Source of the DNA: Planococcus citri
Taxonomy: Eukaryota; Arthropoda; Insecta; Hemiptera; Pseudococcidae
Reading direction: 5' to 3'
DNA: 64,000 bases
NCBI RefSeq assembly: GCF_950023065.1
Contig: NC_088680.1
Span: 63,587,350-63,651,349 of the forward strand
Shown here in pieces: positions 35,601 to 46,432 of the stretch (positions are counted from its first letter, which is position 1; every line of letters begins with the position of its first letter). The position numbers and the translations under genes were made by a program. Under the pieces are notes generated by a model. That model was given only the letters and a program-made list of their open reading frames with translations, was not told the origin of the DNA and ran no database searches.

Positions 35601-38600
35601 AAAAGCTGACATCATATTCGTGTTCAGCGTCACCAAAAACATGCTATTTGACGTGTCGCACAAAAAAACCCTATTTTGAACTTTTACCCCATTTGGGGAG
35701 GTGCTGGGGGCCATAGAGGGGTCGAATCAAAAATCTAATGTCATATTCGTGTTCAGCGTTGGGTCATTCCATGTCAACTCAACCAAAAAAAGGCAATTTT
35801 GAAAGTCATGTCTTTCGATTCCGCTCACATTTTTTTTACAATATCTACTCACCCAGTAAGTAAGAAAGCCGCAATCAGTTTGGTCCCAGCCCCCTCAGGG
35901 GGCGGGTGGGGGGGCTTCCATCATTTTCACATTGTACTCAACTTCAGCAGCCCATTCCTTCAAAACTATGATACTTTGATCAAAACTGATTTCACAGTTC
36001 GAAAGGGCATTGAATTTTGAACTTTTTATTTTTTTTGAAATTTTCAAAAGTTGAAAGTTGAACTTTCAATTTGAAAGTTCAAATTTCAAAATGGCGCTGT
36101 AAGTGGGAACTACCATTTAAAATTTTGAAAAAATTTCCGTAGATGTACATTTTGATACTTTTTCGAAATATTCAGGTTTCGAGATGGCACTTGTTGATGG
36201 AGGGGGAGCACCCCCACCCTCAATTTTGGGTGAAACTTTCAAAAGAAAATCTGGGGCATGTGGTATATCGAATTGTATGTTTTCAGCGACGCTGAACACG
36301 AATATGACGTCAGATTTTTGATAAGACCCCATCCACGGCCCTCAGCACCTCCTCAAAGGGGGTAAAAGTTCAAAAAAGCGTTTTGTTCGTGTGACACATG
36401 GAATAGCATGTTTTTGGTGACGCTGAACACGAATATGACGTCAAATTTGTGATTGGACTCGTCCACGGCCCCCAGCACCTCTCCAAAGGGGGTGACCCCC
36501 CCAAAAATGGTTACATTCGTGTGACGCATGCAGTAGTATATTTCGATATCGCTGAACACGAATATTGCCTTAGTTTTTCGAATCGACTTCACCCATGGCC
36601 CCCAGAACCTCCCCCAATAGGTAAAAGTCCAAAAAAATTGTTGGGGGCCGTGGATGGGGTCCAATCACAAATCTGACGTCATATTCGTGTTCAGCGTCAC
36701 CAAAAACATACTATTCCATGTGTCACACGAACAAAACGCTTTTTTGAACTTTTACCCCCTTTGAGGAGGTGCTGGGGGCCGTGGATGGGATGCTATCAAA
36801 AATCTGATGTCATATTCGTGTTCAGCGTCGCTGAAAACATACAATTCGATATATCACATGCCCCAGAGTTTCTTTTGAAAGTTTCACCCAAAATTGGGGG
36901 TGGGGGTGCTCCCCCTCTGTTAAGAGTCCCATCTCGAAACCTAAATATTTTTAAAAAGTACCAAAATGTACATCTATGGAAATTTTTTCAAATTTTTAAA
37001 TGGTAGCTCCCACTTACAGTGCAATTTTGAAATTTGAACTTTCAAATTGAAAGTTCAACTTTCAACTTTTGAAAATTTCAAAAAAATTAAAAAGTTCAAA
37101 ATTCAATGCCCTTTTGAACTGTGAAATCAGTTTTGATCAAAGTATCATAGTTTTGGAGGAATGGGCTGCTGAAGTTGAGTACCTCGAGATAATGTGAAAA
37201 TAATGAAGCCCCCCCACCCGCCCCCTGAGGGGGCTGGGACCAAACTGATTGCGGCTTTCTTACTTACTGGGTGGGTAGATATTGTAAAAAAAAAATTGAG
37301 CGAAATCGAAGGACATGACCCAAAAACGTTGGTTGAGTTGACATGGAATGACCCCGTTACCAAAAACATACAATTCGATATATCACACGTCCCAGATTTT
37401 TTACCGAAAGTTTTGCCCCAAATTGGTGGTGGGGGCCTTCCTTTCGATCAAGAGATCCCATCTCGAAACATGAATATTTCAAAAGAACATTAAAAGGTAC
37501 CCCTATGGAAACGTTTTCAGAATTTTAAATGGTAGCTCCCACTTACAGCGCAATTTTGAAATTTGAACTTTCAAATTTTGAAAATATAAAAATGCTTATA
37601 AAGATCAAAATTCAATATCCTTTCGAACTGTGAAATCAGTTTTGATAAAAGTATCATAGTTCTGGAGGAATGCGCTGCTGATGTCGAGTACCACGAGACA
37701 ATGTGAAAATAATGGTAGCCCATCCACCCACCCCCTCAGGGGGCTAGGACCAGTGGGGGCTGGGACCAAACTGATTGCAGGTTTCATATCCACTGGGTGG
37801 ATAGATATTGTGAAAAAAAGTTGAGCGAAATCGAAAGACATGACTCAAAAACGTTGGTTGAATTTACATGGAATGACCCATGGGATTTTTTCAAACTTGT
37901 GGAGATTTAAAGAAGTAAAAATTCGCATTTTACATTCGAGAAAAATTAAAGAAATTTCCACGAACAGCCGTTAGTAGTTTCTGGCATCTCCGCAAGTTTG
38001 AAAAAATCCAATAGAAAAGCACCAAAGATAGCAATTTTTTAAAGATACGTCAATTTTACCCATTTGAAAGGCGTAAAAGAGTGATCTACCGATCTTGAAA
38101 GTTTATTTGCAGGAATTCTGGATCACAAGGTCAAACTTACAAGTAGGTATGTAGTTCATTTTAAAATTCCAGTGGAAGATGATTCATCCCACACAACCCG
38201 CTGTGTCTTTTTTCATAAAAATATTTCCAAAATTTGAAAAATTCGAAGTGCAGTAATATTGTTTTTCATCATAAAAAATGATGCTTTTCCGCTATCACTT
38301 CGCTCACGGGTCATTCCACGTCAATTGGACCAAAAAGTGGTAGGTGGGTTCGGCGATTTTTTTGAAATTTTTCCTGTGGAAAGACCTTCCGAAGGGATGA
38401 TCAATGGCGCAAATCGCAGCCCTCTAGACCATTTTTAACGGCAGCCAGGGGGTGTCAAAGTTTTCAGTGAACCTAAAATATCATCCATTTCTGCAGTGGA
38501 TTGCACGATAACCGCGATACCTACCGAAATGGAACTTTTCCCAATAGTTAGGGGTTTTGAAAGGCTTTTTGGTGATATCATAAAAATCAGTGTTGCCACT

Positions 38601-41600
38601 TTTTTTCGTTCAAAAAATTAGCTCAAAAAGTTTCAAAACGTAGTTTTCATATCGTTCTGACTCTAAAAAATTCTAATAAAAATATATTATGGACAACTGT
38701 TCATGCTGAACAACATATTAAAAAATGGGGTGGTAACTTGTAACAAATTTGATTTAAAAAAATTTAAACTTTGCGAAAAATGCGATTTTTTGGTTTAAAA
38801 CATGAAAAAATGTTTTGATTGGTAAAGTTGACCCATTTGACCCCTATTATTACATACAGAGTGGGCCAAAAGTCAGTACCCCGATTTTCACGTTTTTGTT
38901 TTTCTTAAAAAAATCAAAAACTAAGCATCCTAGAAAAAAACTAACGACATTGTGTCGATTGGAAATTTAATTCTCTGCAACTTTGGTAACATGAAATTTT
39001 TTTTGGACGCGTCCTTTCGTCTCCAGATCAATTTTTATGAAGCTCAGTTGGCAAATTTTTCGAAAATTTTAGTTTTTTGTAAAAAAAATCAAAAACTAAG
39101 CATCCTAGAAAAAAACTAACAACATTATGTCGATTGGAAATTTAATTCTCTACAATTTTCTTCCATGTATTTCGTAGGATGCTTCTTTTCATCTCCAGAT
39201 CAATTTTAATGAAACTTTGCTTGCAAATTTTTCAAAAATTTTAGTTTTCTGTAAAAAAAAATCAAAAACTAAGCATCCTAGAAAAAAACTAACTGCATTA
39301 TGTCGATTGGAAATTTGATTCTCCACTACTTTGTGATCATGCAATTTGTTTTGGACGCTTCCTTTTACCTCCAGATTGATTTTAATGAAACTCAGTTTGC
39401 AAATTTTTCAAATGTTCATCACAAAAAATTTTAGACTCTTGGTTTTTTGACAAAAATCAAAAACTAAGCATCATAGAAAAAACTAATGACATTCTAGCAA
39501 TTGGAAATTTTGAAATGAACTTTTGAAAAATTCAATTTTTTTACTTTCTTATTTCCATTTGGCAATTTGCCAAAAATTCAAAATCTTCATTTAAAGTTTT
39601 TTTAAAATTATAACAATGGTAAAAAAATGGTAAAAAAGTAACAAAGTTGTAGAGAATCAAATTTCCAATCGACATATTGCAGTTAGTTTTTTTCTAGGAT
39701 GCTTAGTTTTTGATTTTTTTTACAAAAAACTAAAATTTTTGAAAAATTTGCAAGCAAAGTTTTATTAAAACTGATCTGGAGATGAAAAGAAGCATCCTTC
39801 AAAAAAATTAGATAATAGAAAATTGTAGAGAATTAAATTTCCAATCGACATAATGTTGTTAGTTTTTTTCTAGGATGCTTAATTTTTGATTTTTTTTACA
39901 AAAAACTAAAATTTTTGAAAAATTTGCCGCAACTGAGCTTCATAAAAATTGATCTGGAGACGAAAGGAAGCGTCCAAAAGAAATTGCATGTTTTCAAAGT
40001 TGTAGAGAATTAAATTTCCAATCGACATAATGTCGTTAGTTTTTTTCTAGGATGCTTAGTTTTTGATTTTTTAAAGAAAAACTAAAACTCTTTGAAATGA
40101 ACTTTTGAAAATTTTTTCATAAAAATCATCAAGTCACAAAAATCTATCTGGTGGCGAAAGGAAGCGTCCAAAAAAAAATTTCATGAAAACAAAGTTGTAG
40201 AGAATTAAATTTCGAATCGACATGATCTTGTTAGTTTTTATCTAGGATGCTTAGTTTTTGATTTTATTAAGAAAAACAAAAACGTGAAAATCGGGGTACT
40301 GACTTTTGGCCCACTCTGTATATGTTGAAAAAGTTGAAAACCCCCCTTCACTCGGTGACATTAACTCATCACAAAACAATCAAAATTCAAAAAAAAAGCA
40401 AATTTCATTTTTTTTTGATGTGAGTGAGATTTTTATCAACTTTTTCATGAAGTACGTCAGAAAGTGGTCAAAATAAGACAACTGAATAAATTTAAACTTT
40501 TTTTGATGTTTGAAATTGAAAATTGAATTTTTTCGAATTTTGATTCTTTTGTGATGAGTTCATTTTATTGAGTGAAAGGGGTTTTTTCAACTTTTTCAAC
40601 AGATATGTAATAATAGGAGTCAAATGGGTCAATTTTACCAATCAAAACTTTTGTCCGTGTTTCAAACCAAAAAATCGCATTTTTTCGCAAAGTCTAAATT
40701 TTTTTAAATCGACTTTGTTACAAGTTACCATCCCAATTTTTTAATATGTTGTTCAGCATGAACAGTTGTCCATAATATATTTTTTAGAATTTTTGAGAGT
40801 CGGAACGATATGAAAACTACGTTTTGAAACTTTTTGAGCTAATTTTTTGTACAAAAAAAAGTGGCAACACTGATTTTTATGATATCACCTGAGAGCCTTT
40901 TAAAACCTCTAACTATGGGAAAAAGTTCCATTTTGGTAGGTATCGCAGTTGTCGAGCAATCCACTGCTGAAATGGATGATATTTTAGGTTCACTGAAAAC
41001 TTTGACACCTCCTGGCTGCCTTTAAAAATGGGCTAGAGGGCTGCGATTTGCGCCATTGGTCATCCCTTCGGAAGGTCTTTCCACAGGAAAAATTTCAAAA
41101 AAATCGCCGAACCCACCTACCACTTCTTGGTCCAATTGACGTGGAATGACCCTCACACGCCAATTAAATACATAAGTACCTATTTATGTATCCCAAAAAA
41201 TACAAAAAAAATCATTACTTCAATTTTTAAAATGTTTTCCCCGTTTACTTTGAAATATTGAAAAACATAGGTACCCACCTAATATTTTTGAAACTACCTA
41301 CAATTTTCTTAAACTTTAGGAGAAAAATTCCCATTTCGAATTTTTGATTTATTGTAGATACATACCTATATCATATCTAATAAAGAACTGGTTACGTTAC
41401 ACGACGATTTCCCAGCTATTCTTCATCAAATAGCGTGCGGAATGGAGCACCTCCATGCCAACCAGATCGTCCATGGTGATTTGGCTACGCGGAATGTTTT
41501 GATCGGAGAGGAAAACCAAGTTAAAATAGCAGATTTCGGATTAAGTAGAGTCTTGCATGCTCAAGACCACTATGAAGTAAGTCCATTCTCAACTTTTTAG

Positions 41601-42116
41601 TTTTAAAATAGGTATACTTACGTAACTACATACGAGTATTTTATTTTGCTCTTTGAACAGACTAATGATAAAACACGTTTTGCATTTCCTTGGATGGCTC
41701 GTGAAGTTCTGGTAGACCAAAAGCTAATGTTGGCATCCGACGTGTGGTCGTTCGGAGTTCTTTTGTGGGAGATGGCCACATTCGGAGGGGATCCATTTAT
41801 CCACCTCAACGGCATCGAGGTAAGTTCCAGCAGCTTAACATGGAAAAAGCTGTATTTAAAATTATTATACTTTTAGGGTATTTTAATTTCAACTTGTTAT
41901 AAATTGATCATGATGTTTTAAAATTTTTAGTTTAAGAAGCGTGTACAGACCAGAAGAGATGATCAAGAACTACTGATATTTTATGATTACATTTCGGAAA
42001 CCATGAGGGAGATGATGATGAAATGTTGGCGAACGGACCCTCTTCAGCGGGAGACGTTCACCGACATTAAAACATTCTATTCCAACCAGTTGCCTGGAGG
42101 ATTGAGGGAGGTCTAG
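29605..42116 (+). CDS. Receptor tyrosine kinase, exons 2-11
   Basis: Exons 29605-29763, 30380-30472, 32712-32776, 32873-32974, 33054-33291, 33376-33591, 33685-33809, 41358-41576, 41661-41819, 41931-42116. With exon 1 they give one 538-aa frame, every junction GT-AG and phase-matched. Order: 11-Cys ectodomain (19-96), stalk, membrane segment (about 125-147), juxtamembrane, kinase (about 226-530), no C-terminal tail. Kinase landmarks: degenerate Gly loop SEGKFSNVHIG (229-238), VLALK Lys271, probable helix-C Glu288, HGDLATRN (390-397), DFG (410-412), Tyr423 in the activation loop, WMARE (435-439), DVWSFGVLLWEM. HRD is HGD (non-RD) and APE is ARE, yet Lys, Asp392, Asn397 and Asp410 remain, so activity is possible. 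The ATRN form marks it as tyrosine-specific; the ligand and RTK family are not recognised. Confidence 0.85.
30885..32452. mobile_element. Foldback element FB-III, copy b (RTK intron 3)
   Basis: The best-preserved FB-III copy: left end GGGGGGCCCGCATAAGGATC, right end GATCCTTAAGCGGGCCCCC, with matching arms (GACTTCCCCT, AAAGTTGTCCCGGAGAATCG). About 1.57 kb, with 100-190-bp GGAGCCTCCAG-type units. It is wholly within the intron between RTK exons 3 and 4 and leaves both splice sites intact. Confidence 0.75.
32873..32974 (+). other. RTK transmembrane exon
   Basis: A single 34-codon exon, phase 0 on both sides, encodes a hydrophobic run beginning VIIAVIAAIVTCATI and then basic residues after the membrane (YRFYFSRIVDCRR). 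Aliphatic run followed by Arg fits a type I single-pass receptor with the kinase inside the cell. Confidence 0.85.
33378..33455 (+). repeat. 39-bp tandem duplication inside RTK kinase exon
   Basis: Units 33378-33416 and 33417-33455 are identical except for the last base. Each encodes ELQLHSETDETT plus Asn or Lys. The repeat lies between the Gly-loop strand and the VLALK lysine, that is in the beta2-beta3 region, and lengthens it by 13 residues in frame. Confidence 0.95.
33810..34379 (+). other. RTK intron 8, left part
   Basis: Intron sequence following a clear GTAAGA donor. A/T-rich, with no coding match. The next exon is 7.5 kb away; the intron is filled by foldback elements from about 34372 to 41152. 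Confidence 0.5.
34666..37880. mobile_element. Foldback element FB-IV, outer copy
   Basis: Inserted in palindrome X with TGGG on both sides (34662-34665 and 37881-37884), a 4-bp target duplication confirmed by rejoining X across the site. The end motif is GGTCATTCCATGTCAATTC and its inverse; the left end is blurred by an 18-base G run. The arms contain 130-bp tandem units with CGCTGAACACGAATATGACG. A second FB-IV element sits inside it at 35761-37354. Confidence 0.75.
35761..37354. mobile_element. Foldback element FB-IV, inner copy
   Basis: Begins GGGTCATTCCATGTCAACTC and ends with the inverse GGAATGACCC. CGTT flanks it on both sides (35757-35760, 37355-37358), and the outer element reads ...CAGCGTTACC... 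if the insert is removed. 1594 bp, palindromic around 36560, with FB-IV tandem units in both arms. No transposase frame. Confidence 0.82.
38308..41152. mobile_element. Foldback element FB-V
   Basis: Ends GGGTCATTCCACGTCAATTG and inverse CAATTGACGTGGAATGACCC, flanked by TCAC on both sides (38304-38307, 41153-41156). The arms are close inverse copies. At its axis lies a different element (38867-40318). Partial FB-V arms also occur at 25785-26210 and 44110-44650. Confidence 0.82.
38867..40318. mobile_element. TA-flanked palindromic element within FB-V
   Basis: Ends CAGAGTGGGCCAAAAGTCAG and its inverse, flanked by TA (38865-38866, 40319-40320). The inverse FB-V arm near 40600 shows the empty site. 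The interior is direct then inverse units of about 115-190 bp containing AAAACTAAGCATCCTAGAAA. TA duplication and the CAG-start terminus fit a Tc1/mariner-type non-autonomous element; no transposase is present. Confidence 0.8.
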
Positions 42117-43110
42117 CCGAATTTCATGGGGTATACGGTGCTCTATTTTAATGTATTGTAGGTATTCTATGAAAGTCTTCAATTGCTATTCTCTCTTTTG
42201 GAACTACTTTTAGAGGTTTGAGCTGTATTGGACTTCGAAAATACGCAATATTCTGCACCTTTAAAATCTATATATAACAGTTTCAAAAATCTTTAAAAAC
42301 TACAGATTTTCATGCTAATATTGAATTTTTAAAAAGAGAATTTTCAATTTTGAATCTACCTTTTGGGGTTAATTTTGATACTCATGTGTGATATAAGTAC
42401 CTAAAGGTAGCAACAATTCACCCACAGGTTTTTAAAATTGCGAGGGTAGAAATTTTGAATCACACGAATACTTAATGTTTTTTTTTTTTTTTTTTGGTTT
42501 CTTGAATTACGAATTTCCGATATGCTCTGGCCTTGTCTTGCTAGACCCAGCTTGGTTTTCTTTTTTAAAATTAAAATTTCTGAAAAGTTCGTATTCAAAT
42601 TCGAAGTGTTTAATTTTAATACAGTAATCAGTTATATTAGGTACGTTATTTATCTTATTGTTAGTGTGCCAAACAATGGTCCAAAATTCGAAAAATCCTC
42701 AGAATATAAAAGTCTCAAGTTTTTTTACATTATATCCATTCCATTTCCCTTTCTGTGATTTCAAACTATTGAATTGGGGCATACCTACCTCTAAAAAGTA
42801 GAAAAAAACTGAAATTTCAAAATGCTGTAAAACATGCCAATTTTAATTTTTTTCAAAACTTTATGGGGTGTTATATCAAAATATGGATATTTTTGAGTAT
42901 AAAAATCGTTGACTGCATTTTTTCAGAAATATTTTGGTTTCTATCAGCTGCTCGTCACAAAAAAACTCAATTGGAGGGGGATGGGGTATTTTTGAAAAAA
43001 GCATTCGAGAGAATTTGAAAATATCATATTCCATGGAGTACTAAGTAACTAAGGTACCTATGTAAAGAAAAATATCCACAAAAAATTTTCTACCTTAACT
43101 TGCCTCATTC
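42117..43110 (+). other. RTK 3' flank
   Basis: Non-coding sequence after the RTK stop codon. No AATAAA is convincingly placed close to the stop; one occurs at 44082-44087. The stretch includes a T run at 42480-42495. It probably contains the 3' untranslated region, but its end is not visible. Confidence 0.4.
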
Positions 43111-43114
43111 GCAA

Positions 43115-43800
43115 AATGAAAAATTCCATGTTTTGCACCCCCTCTTTCCTTTAAAAGAGCTCATTTCGAAGTTAAGGGGGAAAATGTATGGCAAAATGGA
43201 CTTCTGCGATTGAAAAAAACCTATTTTGATACCCATATCAATTTTTTTTTAAATTTCATGTTTTGCACCCCCCCTCCCTCCCTTACTCGATGGCTCATTT
43301 CGAGGTCAAAGGAAAAATGTATGGCAAAATCGACTTCTGCGATTTAAAAAAAATCCTATTTCAATACTCAAGTCGAATTTTTTTGAAATTTCATGTTTTT
43401 CACCCTCCTCCTCCTCCTCCTTCTCCTCCCCTGTTGGAGAGCTTATTTCAATATTAAGGCGAATAGAAATACTAAAATCGACTTCAGCGACTCAAAAAAT
43501 TCCTATTACACTACCCATGTCGAATTTTTCGAAAAATTTCATGTTTTGCATTCCCCCCCCCCCACCCCCCTCATTTTGAGGGTCATTTTGAGGTTCCCCT
43601 TTGAGAGCTCATTTCAAAGTTGAGGTGAATATGAATACTGAAATCGACTTCAGCAACTCGAAAAATCCCTATTACAATACCCAAGTCGAATTTTTCGAAA
43701 CTCCATGTTTTGAACCACCTCCCCCTTTTTCTTTAGAGCTTGTTACGAAGTTGATAATGAATGCCGAAATCGACTTCGGTGATCTAAAAAAAACCTCGTA
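43115..43800 (+). repeat. Tandem repeat, 5 units of 129-162 bp
   Basis: Units are marked by TTTCATGTTTTGCACCCC-like strings near 43129, 43258, 43392, 43541 and 43703, followed by C-rich runs and by AAAATCGACTTCNGCGA-type segments. Open frames within it (Pro-rich after FHVL/FHVF) are a product of the repeat. Confidence 0.7.
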
Positions 43801-44109
43801 TGCGAAATTTTACCGATTTACCTTAAAATTACATTTTTGGTACTTAGCTACTTTTTCATTTCAGATCTCTGCGCCACCACCTCTGTCAAAAATTCATTGG
43901 CTACTCTCAGCCATAAAATTTTGTAAATGTGATCAATATTATTGATGTTTTTATTGTAAAGCATAGTTTATTGCTCTTTTGACTGTCTTATTGTAATGTC
44001 ATGTAAATAGTTTGTCAAAGTTACTTAATCAAAGTTTAGTTTTTTTATTGTAAAATATTTTCGAATTTTTAATTCGTTAAAAATAAAAATTAATATTATA
44101 GAATTGTGT

Positions 44110-44660
44110 GGAGTTTTTTATTGTGCTGTACTCGGTAACCGTGATACCTACCAAAATTAAAAATTTTCCAATAGGTAAGTGTTTTGAAAGGCTTTTTTTG
44201 ATATCATAAAAATCAGTGTTGCCACTTTTTTCGTACGAAAAATTAGCTCGAAAAGTTTCAAAACGTAGTTTTCATATCGTTCTGACTCCCAAAAATTATG
44301 AAAAAAAGATATCATGGACAACTTTTTATGCTGAACAACATAGGTATTAAAAAATTGGGATGGCATTATGTCGTGAAGTCGATTTAAAAAAATTGAAAGT
44401 TTGCGAAAAAATGCGATTTTTTGATTTAAAACATGATAAAAAGTTTTGACTGGTGAAGTTGATCCATTTCACCCCTATTTTCACGTATCCGTTGAAAAAG
44501 TTGAAAAAAAACCTTTACTCAATGAAATGAACTCCTCACAAAAAATCAAAATTCGAAAAAATTCAATTTTCAATTCCAAACATCAAAAAAAGTTTGAATT
44601 TATTCAGTTGTCTTATTTTGACCTCTTTGTGACGTGTATCTCATGAAAAAGTTGATAAAA
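44110..44660 (-). repeat. Fragment of FB-V
   Basis: Internal part of one FB-V arm (TGCCACTTTTTTCGTACGAA, TTCATATCGTTCTGACTC, CTGAACAACATA), same order as 38580-38830. The ends are missing, so it is a dead copy. Confidence 0.6.
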
Positions 44661-44894
44661 ATCACACTCATGGCAAAACTATTGAAATTCGGTTATTTTT
44701 TCTATTTTTCGAAAGTTTGCATGTACAGCATTATTCGCAAGATTATTCAACTATTCATTGTACATATTTACCACTTTTTTTTGTCATAATAGTAGGTACA
44801 AAAAATGATATTTCTCGTCAAATGGTTGATAAATGGAGGGGAGGGGGATTTTTTTCATATGCTCGATAATGTATAGGTAATTAAATGCACTTAC

Positions 44895-44957
44895 TTCACT
44901 TCTCGATGCTCCATGAAGTATTGAAATAATAATGAATGTCAAGAAAAGAAACATCAT
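44895..44957 (-). pseudogene. Orphan COLFI signal-peptide exon
   Basis: On the - strand, 21 codons starting MMFLFLTFIIISILHG followed by a good GTAAGT donor. It is almost identical to COLFI-1 exon 1, and its upstream flank (44958-45160) also matches. No exon 2-5 follows before the RTK 3' region, so it is a stranded exon left by rearrangement. Confidence 0.7.
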
Positions 44958-45159
44958 GAGTCAGGTGGTCATTGCATAGTTGTTTGATTTTTACACAATA
45001 CATATATATATTTCAATTAAAAAAAAAAAAAAATGAATTCTCTGCGAGCAATCAAATGAGAACTGGAAAGAATGCAACTCGAGCCCTTTTTGCTAATTGG
45101 AGGATGATTCTGGACAACGATGAGTAGGTACCTATGCTGTTAGAACAGATCTCCTATCA

Positions 45160-45629
45160 TCTCCAATAATATCGAGCAAAGCTAGCAGGAATTTCCACAA
45201 CAAATAGGTTGGCAGCATTGAATCGATGTATACTGATCAAATTCAGTGCTATCAACCCACATTTCGTCGCAAAAATTCTCGCCTTGTTCGTTATTATTGA
45301 TGACCTGTACCTAATCAAGTAATCATATCTTGGGTAGGAGGGTTGGAGGAAAAGAAGATGGAGTGGTAGTTCTTAGATCATCGAGGGAAAAGTGTTCTAC
45401 ATTGACGTAATATTACGTACCTACTTCATTCTTTTTCTTTTTTTACTCGTTTACCATTTTATGGAAAAAACCAACTCCTATCCCTACACTACTGAAGAAA
45501 AGTTGGAAAAATTGAAACTGATGAGACAAAAATTTGCGAAAAAAATTTCCGATTGGCTTATATAAGTAGATTATGATTTCAGAAAAATCGATTTAATACG
45601 ACGACATTCACCATTTTTATACGTTTGTT
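45160..45629. other. Unassigned inter-unit sequence
   Basis: Mixed A/T-rich DNA between the orphan signal-peptide exon and the start of the second RTK unit. I see no repeat boundary or coding exon here. Confidence 0.3.
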
Positions 45630-46432
45630 TACATACAAACACGTATTAGATATCTCCATAAGTATCATTCGCGATGGAATCACCATTTTTTCCATCAATA
45701 GCTACACACGCTTCAAACAAGAATTTTCCCCCTGGAACCCTCAATGAATTTTATATGCAAGTAATATAAGTGAAGTAAACTCCTCAAAGATCGTTCTAGC
45801 TAGTTGAGATCCATAATGTTTAAGAATCAGGATTATCAGGTAGGTACACATGAATAGATAGGTAGGTACCTACGTGATACTTTCGATTGGTTTCATCTAA
45901 TGTAAGTACATATGTCCATCATGACTTGAACCCAAAAAATAAAACCAAATCAACATTAGCAATAGCATGCTTACAACACACACGTAGGCAATTATTCCCC
46001 CAATTTTAAAACGAAAATTTTAACAAAAAAACTAACAGGATGAACGTAAGAGAACGATTCAAGTATACAAAAAAAAATTCTCGTAGGCGTAGATAAGAAA
46101 GGTGCGATGTATGTAGTTGGGATGATACAGGACTATCTATGGTTGCAGGTGTATTGTGGGAGACTGCGGAAGATAAAACAATAGGTGAATGTTGCTTGGA
46201 AAGAGATAAAGAATGAAGAGAGATGTCAATGAATGCATAATTCTGTGAAAATCAGGATTGAAACTGTAAACGGATGGAAATGAAGGCAGATGTTCAAAAA
46301 TACATTACAAGCGAGATAAGAAAATTGTAAGAATTTTTTTGGACAATAGGCAGCTTGATTTGGGGGTTTCTGATTTTTGTGGCATGTCCTTCTGTCAGTT
46401 GCGATTCGTCCTAGGTACAGTGTACATACATA

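Larger units (their letters stand above)
34372..38295. mobile_element. Host palindrome X in RTK intron 8
   Basis: Sequence 34372-34665 is the inverse of about 38008-38295 (for example CACAGCAGGTTGTGTGGGAT against ATCCCACACAACCCGCTGTG). A short hairpin at 37885-38008 (GATTTTTTCAAACTTG and its complement) was the original axis. The interior is displaced by a 3.2-kb FB-IV element, so X itself is under 0.8 kb without inserts. Confidence 0.65.

Noticed and set aside
35001..37841. Numerous 70-103-codon frames with repeated VIFVFSVTKN-like strings
   Set aside because: The repeated peptide is the translation of the FB-IV tandem unit, present on both strands.
43263..43945. Pro-rich open frames near 43.3-43.9 kb
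   Set aside because: C-run-containing tandem units keep one frame open by period; frames drift between units.
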